Shown here piece after piece: positions 1 to 4,756 of a stretch of 37,160 nucleotides of DNA. Below the pieces are notes generated by a model, which had not been told where the DNA came from, made no database searches, and saw only the letters and a list, made by a program, of their open reading frames with translations. Made by a program: the position numbers and the translations under genes. Origin of the DNA: Xylanibacter ruminicola Ga6B6 (lineage in GTDB: Bacteria; Bacteroidota; Bacteroidia; Bacteroidales; Bacteroidaceae). The stretch spans positions 1-37,160 of the forward strand of contig NZ_JHXD01000027.1 of the NCBI RefSeq assembly GCF_000687715.1, read 5' to 3'. Positions within the stretch are counted from its first letter, which is position 1, and the number at the start of each line of letters is the position of its first letter.

Positions 1-263
1 GTACTGAGGATGTTTGCTGTGGTCAAGCAGAAACATGAATACAGACAGTTTACTACGAAATAACGCTTTTACATACTGTCGCCAGTGAACTATGACAGGC
101 GCGTGCCGACCTGTCCTGATAGTCTGGAGGCGAGTATCTGCGGTTGCTCCAGGTAGAAATCTAGTTTTGGAACTAATAAAGGGGATAGGTGAACCGCGAC
201 CCAAAAGTAACGAAAACGAAGTCTTCCGTTACTGCATGATTAATGTGTTTTGTAAGCAAAGAA
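1..263. other. Non-coding, hairpin-rich segment; possible 3' part of a structured RNA
   Basis: No convincing coding region is seen; the only sizeable ORF (92-283) has no recognisable protein character. Four short perfect stems occur close together: GACAGG/CCTGTC (94-99 with 110-115), CTGGAG/CTCCAG (124-129 with 147-152), TAGTT/AACTA (162-166 with 171-175) and AGTAACG/CGTTACT (206-212 with 227-233). The segment is followed by a terminator at 265-309. This could be the end of a plus-strand non-coding RNA or a long 3' UTR entering from the left. It does not match what I remember of tmRNA, RNase P RNA or a group II intron domain V. The family is unknown. Confidence 0.35.
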
Positions 264-264
264 G

Positions 265-309
265 AAAAAAGAATGCCCATTAAACTTAATTAACAGGCAT
301 TCTCTTTGT
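265..309. terminator. Bidirectional intrinsic terminator
   Basis: The 8-bp stem AGAATGCC (270-277) pairs with GGCATTCT (296-303). On the minus strand the hairpin is followed by six T and then C, so it ends the HU-smalltalk transcript just after the smalltalk stop codon. On the plus strand the hairpin is followed by CTTTGTTTT, which could end any transcript arriving from the left. Confidence 0.75.
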
Positions 310-315
310 TTTATC

Positions 316-417
316 TTAGAAATCCATGCAGCTGGTAGCTCCCAGTGCCGTAACAATCGCTGTTGCGATGCTCGCAATCATCTGGATGATGAACTTCAGG
401 GTTTCCTTCTTGCTCAT
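316..417 (-). CDS. Smalltalk family small protein (33 aa), copy 1
   Basis: This is a 33-residue ORF starting MSKKETLKFI and ending GATSCMDF. It has a short basic N-terminus, one hydrophobic stretch (about residues 8-28) and a Cys at position 30 in a lipobox-like context (G-A-T-S-C). Bacteroidales HU-related genes are often followed by such ORFs, which are named smalltalk; I recognise it by size, sequence and position, and its function is not known to me. The start is supported by an unusually strong Shine-Dalgarno sequence 6 nt upstream. It lies 16 nt after the stop of the HU-related gene and is followed by a terminator, so the two genes probably share one transcript. A near-identical copy is at 36805-36909. 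Confidence in the ORF is high; any membrane or lipoprotein role is inference. Confidence 0.85.
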   Translation of the reverse strand: MSKKETLKFIIQMIASIATAIVTALGATSCMDF

Positions 418-419
418 AA

Positions 420-432
420 CTCACCTCCTTTC
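420..432 (-). promoter_or_regulatory. Extended Shine-Dalgarno site of smalltalk copy 1
   Basis: The minus strand reads GAAAGGAGGTG directly before GAGTTATG-type spacing to the smalltalk start (AAGGAGGTGAGTT then ATG). The plus strand here, CACCTCCTTTC (422-432), is the same as the 3' end of Bacteroidales 16S rRNA as I remember it, giving up to 11 pairs. No other gene in the window apart from the second smalltalk copy has such a site. Confidence 0.85.
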
Positions 433-433
433 G

Positions 434-1015
434 TTAGTTCATGTCTGAGCCGCCACTACCTGGGTTGCTGGGCTGATTGCCGCCTCCTGTGTTACCACCC
501 TGGTTACCGCCTCCTGTGTTACCACCCTGGTTACCGCCCTGACTGCTACTACCACCACTGTTACTTGGTTTATCCTCCTCCTCGGTCAGCTGTCCTGCAA
601 ATGTCTCAGCATTCACAAACTCAGCCTTCTTGATAAACTCTCTGCTCGAGATGTTTGTCTCAGCCTCCTGGTCGGGCAGAAATCTAATGTGCAGAGCTTT
701 CAGGTTCTTGGCTGGCGAGAAATCCTCCTTTTTCAGGGCTCCACCTTTCTCGTTCTCCAGGGTGGTGAAGAAGATGCCCAGACCGTCGATCTTTACTCGT
801 TTCGAGTTCAGTAGCATTTCCAGCAGACAGCTTCTGAATTTCTCCAGTACTCCGAATACCACGTCTGGGGTGTAGATGCTTCCGTGTTCCGAGATGTGGT
901 TGGCCATCTTTCGGGTGTTCAGTGTTTCGATGGTTTTTCCTCGGGCAAACCACTTGCCGTAAATTTTCGAGTTCTTCACGTTGTTCTGCTTCAGCAGATA
1001 AAAAATCTTTGCCAT
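434..1015 (-). CDS. HU-related DNA-binding protein with Gly/Asn-rich tail
   Basis: This 193-aa protein resembles the Bacteroidetes HU-related family (HU-HIG type histone-like proteins). Residues 1 to about 135 form the HU-like body; the core motif VKIDGLGIFF followed by TLENEKGG is typical of this family. Residues from about 140 are acidic, and residues 150-193 form a low-complexity tail with repeated GGNTGGGNQ ending in GGSDMN. HU-family proteins bind and bend DNA as dimers; whether this diverged form does so is not shown. It is the first gene of a two-gene transcript with smalltalk, driven by a -7 box at 1137-1145 with a leader of about 115 nt. The tail sequence recurs almost exactly in the partial gene at 36926-37160. 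Confidence 0.85.
   Translation of the reverse strand: MAKIFYLLKQNNVKNSKIYGKWFARGKTIETLNTRKMANHISEHGSIYTPDVVFGVLEKFRSCLLEMLLNSKRVKIDGLGIFFTTLENEKGGALKKEDFSPAKNLKALHIRFLPDQEAETNISSREFIKKAEFVNAETFAGQLTEEEDKPSNSGGSSSQGGNQGGNTGGGNQGGNTGGGNQPSNPGSGGSDMN
481..540 (-). repeat. 27-bp tandem repeat coding the Gly/Asn tail
   Basis: Two identical 27-bp units occupy 481-507 and 508-534, followed by the first six bases of a third. Each encodes nine residues of the GGNTGGGNQ type. Being in frame, copy-number changes would lengthen or shorten the tail without a frameshift. Confidence 0.9.
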
Positions 1016-1136
1016 AATGTTGTGTGTTTTAATTTTAAAATGGTTAATAACTAAGTGTTGTTTGTGTCTCTCAAAAGTTGTGCGCGCTTCGTTTTTGATT
1101 AACGTTGCAAGAGAAGTGTATCTTTCTTAATGCACT

Positions 1137-1169
1137 GCAAAGGTACAAAAAATATCTCAAACTACCAAA
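1137..1169 (-). promoter_or_regulatory. Bacteroidetes promoter of the HU-smalltalk unit
   Basis: On the minus strand TACCTTTGC (1137-1145) fits the -7 consensus TAnnTTTGC. TTTGG (1165-1169) lies 19 nt upstream as a -33 element. The HU start at 1015 is about 120 nt downstream, so the leader is long for this genome. Confidence 0.75.
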
Positions 1170-1308
1170 TATTTTAGCCACTTTTTTAATCAAAAAGCAA
1201 AATTATTTTGGTTATCCATTTCGTACGCCACGAACCATAATTTTATCGCCTCAAAAATTATGGATTTCGCTCAAATAAGTATAACCTCGTCTCCTATGCT
1301 CACCTCCA

Positions 1309-1497
1309 CACCGCACGCCGCACGCCGCAACTTTTTCGTACTTCACACTCGCAATATCTTGTCTTTAGAATATTATATATTATTATATATATTATAATAT
1401 ATATAATAATATATAATATTTATAATAGTAATTAATCTACCTCCACCATCGCACCCATCCACACCGCAAAACCAAAAAGTTGCGGCGTGCGGTGTTA
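1309..1497. repeat. GC-rich inverted repeat flanking an AT palindrome
   Basis: The 18-bp sequence CGCACGCCGCAACTTTTT (1319-1336) is matched exactly in reverse complement at 1474-1491. The left arm also carries an extra CGCACGC-type unit. The AT palindrome lies between the arms, so the whole segment could form one long cruciform or nested hairpin. The ends do not match any insertion sequence I recognise and no transposase is present; a small non-autonomous element is possible. Confidence 0.6.
1369..1420. repeat. Perfect 52-bp A/T palindrome
   Basis: Every base from 1369 to 1420 pairs with its mirror position (centre between 1394 and 1395), and the segment contains only A and T. It has no spacer loop, which favours cruciform extrusion. 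It lies in the non-coding stretch between the HU promoter and the end of the minus-strand operon. Confidence 0.95.
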
Positions 1498-1626
1498 AGA
1501 TGAATAGTAAACAATATCCGTACGAAGTCTACGTTTTTAGGAATAGAGTCAACCACCTCAGAGAACGGAGTCAAGTTTCCTAGATTTTCCACTTTGTCAG
1601 TACAAGACAATCTGTACCACTTTAAC

Positions 1627-2439
1627 TTACACTTCGAAGCGGATGTAGGTGCGGTCGTCGAAGGAGTTGTTACCGGAAACGAAGGCTTTGGTGGCTTTGA
1701 ACTGGCCAATGTTTAGGGGATCGGTTTCGCGCTGGTGGGCCAGGAGCGATTCCGATTCTTTTAGTGTTGGGGCCAGCTGGGGATAGCCGTCGCTGGCAAA
1801 CACAATCTCCCATTTCTGGAAGTCGAGCGGTATCACTTTTACCTTTTGCTCGGGGATGGGGAAACCATCGATAACGGCGTAGGTAATGTTCTGATTTTTC
1901 ATTACGTCAAGCATGGTGGGAATCATTACTTCACGGGCTGGGTCGTGGGGCTGCAGTAGGTCGGCTTGTGGCACACCTGCTGCCAACAGCTCCTTGACTT
2001 TGGCTACACGCATCTCGGCCAGAGGCTGCTCGTAGGGCTTAGGGTTGTCGAAGTAATTGCCGCCAATGAGGCACTGGCAGTCGCCCACCATCCATACCTC
2101 GCGGCGCAGGCGACTGTAGATAATGGCCGAGGCGCAGAGGCGCTCTTCGGGATGGTGCTGCATACGCTCAACGGGGAAACGCAGCCAGTAGTGGCGGCGC
2201 AACGCACGGGTAACACCTACGCAGAACTGATGGCTGCTGGTGTTGGCGGGCATTTTTCGGATATAGCGACTGATGAGTAGCATGGCATAGCGGCCATTGC
2301 TCATGAGGGGGCAATGGCGACGCTTGGTTTTGGATGTGCTGCCGTCGATAACGGCAATAAAATCAGAAGTTACGACGATTCCGTCCTCGCTTTTCTTGCT
2401 GGGGCTTTTCGCTATGATGCTTTGCTCGAGAATTTTCAT
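1627..2439 (-). CDS. PP2C-like phosphatase domain protein
   Basis: The 270-aa product from Met at 2439 shows the scattered motifs of the PP2C/SpoIIE phosphatase fold: AVIDGST near the N-terminus (first metal-binding Asp), VWMVGDCQ in the middle, IVFASDGYP later, and SFDDRTYIRF at the end (equivalent to the DN/DD metal ligand motif). Such enzymes remove phosphate from Ser/Thr using two metal ions; the substrate is unknown. An ORF extension upstream to 2475 is possible but begins deeper inside ygiQ. The chosen start already lies within the last 77 bp of the YgiQ gene, so the two overlap in different frames. It is the last gene of the minus-strand operon. A cytoplasmic location is likely, as no signal peptide or membrane span is seen. 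Confidence 0.7.
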   Translation of the reverse strand: MKILEQSIIAKSPSKKSEDGIVVTSDFIAVIDGSTSKTKRRHCPLMSNGRYAMLLISRYIRKMPANTSSHQFCVGVTRALRRHYWLRFPVERMQHHPEERLCASAIIYSRLRREVWMVGDCQCLIGGNYFDNPKPYEQPLAEMRVAKVKELLAAGVPQADLLQPHDPAREVMIPTMLDVMKNQNITYAVIDGFPIPEQKVKVIPLDFQKWEIVFASDGYPQLAPTLKESESLLAHQRETDPLNIGQFKATKAFVSGNNSFDDRTYIRFEV

Positions 2440-4372
2440 TTTTAAAATTGGGGTTATAAGATTTTGGCTTGCCACCGCCAGATGGCTTGCTGCTACCTGC
2501 GGGCTTCTGGCTGCCGTAAGCAGGGCGATAACTGCCTTGTGGGGGCATGCCTGAGTAGAGCTTGGCTATGAGATCGGGACGGCCGATGCGGCGCAACGAC
2601 TGCTCGATGCCACGGCGCTCTTCGGGTTTGTACCAGAAGAAGAACTGGCGCTGGGCCAATTTTTCCTTAGGTGTCTTGGCGCTGAACACGGGCTGGAGTG
2701 TGTAGGGATCGTAGCCTGTGTACCAGGTTTCGGTGGCGTTGGTAAGAGGCGTGGGGGTAAAGTCCTGTACCTGCTCAAGATGGAAATCGAGGTTCTTGGT
2801 AATCACTGCCAGTTCGGCCATATCCTCTTCCTGACAGCCTGGGTGGCTGGAGATGAAGTAGGGGATGATCTGTTGGCGAAGACCCTCCTCGCGATTAATC
2901 TTATCGAAGATGCGTTTGAACTCGTAGAACTGTTGGAACGAGGGCTTGCGCATGAGATATAGTACACGATCGCTGGTGTGCTCGGGGGCTACCTTGAGAC
3001 GGCCCGAAACATGACGGGTAATCAGTTCGCGGGTGTACTCCATAGCGGCCTTGTTACTGGCCTCGTCCTTGCTACGATGTAATAATAAATCATAACGCAC
3101 ACCACTGCCGATATAGCTGTGTTTGATGCCTGGAAGGGCATCTACTGAGCGGTAGATATCGAGCAGTTTTGAGTGGTCGGTATTGAGGTTAGGGCATATC
3201 TGCGGATGGATACACGATGGGCGACGGCACTTTTCGCAGGCGTTCTTGTTGCGTCCGCTCATGCCGTACATGTTGGCCGACGGGCCACCCAGGTCGCTGA
3301 GATTACCCTTAAAGTCGGGCATCTCGATGACTTGTTTCACCTCGCGCAGGATACTCTCTTTTGAACGGCAGGTAATGAATTTACCCTGATGGGCCGAAAT
3401 AGTACAGAATGCACAGCCGCCAAAACAGCCGCGATGGATGTTTACCGAGAACTTAATCATCTCGTAAGCGGGAATGCGCTTGCCCTTATATTTGGGATGC
3501 GGCTGGCGTGTGTAAGGCAAATCGAACGAGGCGTCGAGCTCCTCGGTAGTCATGGGCGGATAAGGTGGATTGATAACCACGTAACGTCCGTCGACACCCT
3601 GCAGCAGGCGCTGGGCGTGCATCATGTTCGACTGCTCTTCGACGTTCTTGAAGTTCTCGGCCTGGGCCTTCTTGTTTTTCAGGCATTCCTCGTGTGAGTG
3701 CAGCACGATGTCGCGATCGGTAATGCCACCAATGATATCTTCCTTACGTGAGAGATAAACGGTTTGCGGCAGGTCGCGAATATCGCGAATGCTCTCACCG
3801 GCAGCCAGTCGGCGTGCCAGTTCGATAGTTACCTTTTCGCCCATGCCGTAGGTAATCATATCGGCAGGCGAGTAGCACAGCAGGCACTTCTTGAGGCTGT
3901 CGCTCCAGTAGTCGTAATGACTCACGCGGCGCAGCGAGGCCTCGATACCACCCAGTACTACGGGTACATCGGGATAAAGCTCCTTAAGGATTTTGGCATA
4001 TACGATGGTGGGGTACTCGGGGCGCATGTCGTGGCGACCATCGGGGCTGTAGGCATCCTCTGAGCGCAGGCGGCGTGCGGCGGTGTACTTGTTTACCATC
4101 GAGTCCATACAACCTGGGGCGATACCGAAGAACAGGCGTGGGCGACCTAACTTCTTAAAGTCGCGATAGTCGCCATGCCAGTCGGGCTGTGGCACAATGG
4201 CCACGCGGAACCCCGCGGCCTCGAGTGTGCGGCCAATCACGGCGGCACCAAACGATGGGTGATCAACATAAGCATCGGCCGAGAATAGGATTACATCAAC
4301 GTAATCCCATCCCCGGAGTTCGAGCTCCTTTTTTGTTGTGGGTAAAAAATCAGTTAATCTGTACTCTTTCAA
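2363..4372 (-). CDS. YgiQ-family radical SAM protein
   Basis: This 669-aa protein matches the YgiQ (UPF0313) family over its full length. The N-terminal third resembles a cobalamin-binding-like Rossmann region (around residues 20-150), and the radical SAM cluster motif is RGCFGGCAFC with Cys at about 316, 320 and 323. The last 70 residues are low-complexity and basic (repeats of Lys/Pro/Gly/Ser, ending GRNRRNF), which may bind nucleic acid. The family's reaction is not established. It follows the 114-aa unknown gene by 24 bp and overlaps the PP2C-like gene at its 3' end, so it is in the same operon. Confidence 0.88.
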   Translation of the reverse strand: MKEYRLTDFLPTTKKELELRGWDYVDVILFSADAYVDHPSFGAAVIGRTLEAAGFRVAIVPQPDWHGDYRDFKKLGRPRLFFGIAPGCMDSMVNKYTAARRLRSEDAYSPDGRHDMRPEYPTIVYAKILKELYPDVPVVLGGIEASLRRVSHYDYWSDSLKKCLLCYSPADMITYGMGEKVTIELARRLAAGESIRDIRDLPQTVYLSRKEDIIGGITDRDIVLHSHEECLKNKKAQAENFKNVEEQSNMMHAQRLLQGVDGRYVVINPPYPPMTTEELDASFDLPYTRQPHPKYKGKRIPAYEMIKFSVNIHRGCFGGCAFCTISAHQGKFITCRSKESILREVKQVIEMPDFKGNLSDLGGPSANMYGMSGRNKNACEKCRRPSCIHPQICPNLNTDHSKLLDIYRSVDALPGIKHSYIGSGVRYDLLLHRSKDEASNKAAMEYTRELITRHVSGRLKVAPEHTSDRVLYLMRKPSFQQFYEFKRIFDKINREEGLRQQIIPYFISSHPGCQEEDMAELAVITKNLDFHLEQVQDFTPTPLTNATETWYTGYDPYTLQPVFSAKTPKEKLAQRQFFFWYKPEERRGIEQSLRRIGRPDLIAKLYSGMPPQGSYRPAYGSQKPAGSSKPSGGGKPKSYNPNFKNENSRAKHHSEKPQQEKRGRNRRNF

Positions 4373-4396
4373 ATCTTATTTTCCAATTTTGGGCCA

Positions 4397-4741
4397 TCAA
4401 TTAAACGGTGTGCCCTGCAAAACGCGTGTGGTCATGCCCAGGCCATCGTTGTCTTGATGCTTCCAGTTAATGTATAATAGCACAAGCTGCTGCAGGCCGA
4501 ATGCCTTCATGTTTGGATGATAGATAACATCGAGACAGAGGTCTAGCAGGGTTTTGTCCTTACCGGCATCGCCCTCGAGCAGTGCGCGAATGTTCAGTTT
4601 CAATTTGTCAAGTACCTGTTCGTCGACGTAGCCATTAGAGTCGATCAGATCGCGGAAGAGCTGATACTTCTCGATGGTCTGCAGGTGTTCGTCACTTACT
4701 TCGATACTACGGGTTCCAGATGAATTAGATTGAATTTTCAT
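4397..4741 (-). CDS. Hypothetical protein, 114 aa
   Basis: I do not recognise a named family. The product is soluble, mostly helical in appearance and slightly acidic, with no signal peptide. The N-terminal 20 residues are Ser-rich and probably disordered; the segment LLDLCLDVIY is hydrophobic. It lies 15 bp after the amidase gene and 24 bp before the ygiQ-type gene, which places it firmly in the operon. A position between an envelope enzyme and a radical SAM protein gives no clear functional hint. Confidence 0.75.
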   Translation of the reverse strand: MKIQSNSSGTRSIEVSDEHLQTIEKYQLFRDLIDSNGYVDEQVLDKLKLNIRALLEGDAGKDKTLLDLCLDVIYHPNMKAFGLQQLVLLYINWKHQDNDGLGMTTRVLQGTPFN

Positions 4742-4756
4742 ACTTTTAGATAATTT

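Larger units (their letters stand above)
1170..1626. other. Intergenic region without a supported gene
   Basis: No plausible gene is seen. It holds a 10-bp stem, CCATAATTTT (1235-1244) with AAAATTATGG (1254-1263); a GC-rich inverted repeat; a 52-bp AT palindrome; and about 130 bp after the PP2C-like stop that probably is the 3' untranslated end of the minus-strand operon. No clear intrinsic terminator with a T-run is visible for that operon, although CACCGCA (1462-1468) and TGCGGTG (1488-1494) can form a stem. Confidence 0.6.

Noticed and set aside
92..283. 63-aa plus-strand ORF
   Set aside because: No family resemblance, several stable stems in the same DNA, and a terminator right after; coding is unlikely.
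1437..1709. 90-aa minus-strand ORF overlapping the end of the PP2C-like gene
   Set aside because: It reads through the PP2C-like gene in another frame and into the GC-rich repeat; although a middle part looks protein-like, there is no start context or promoter.
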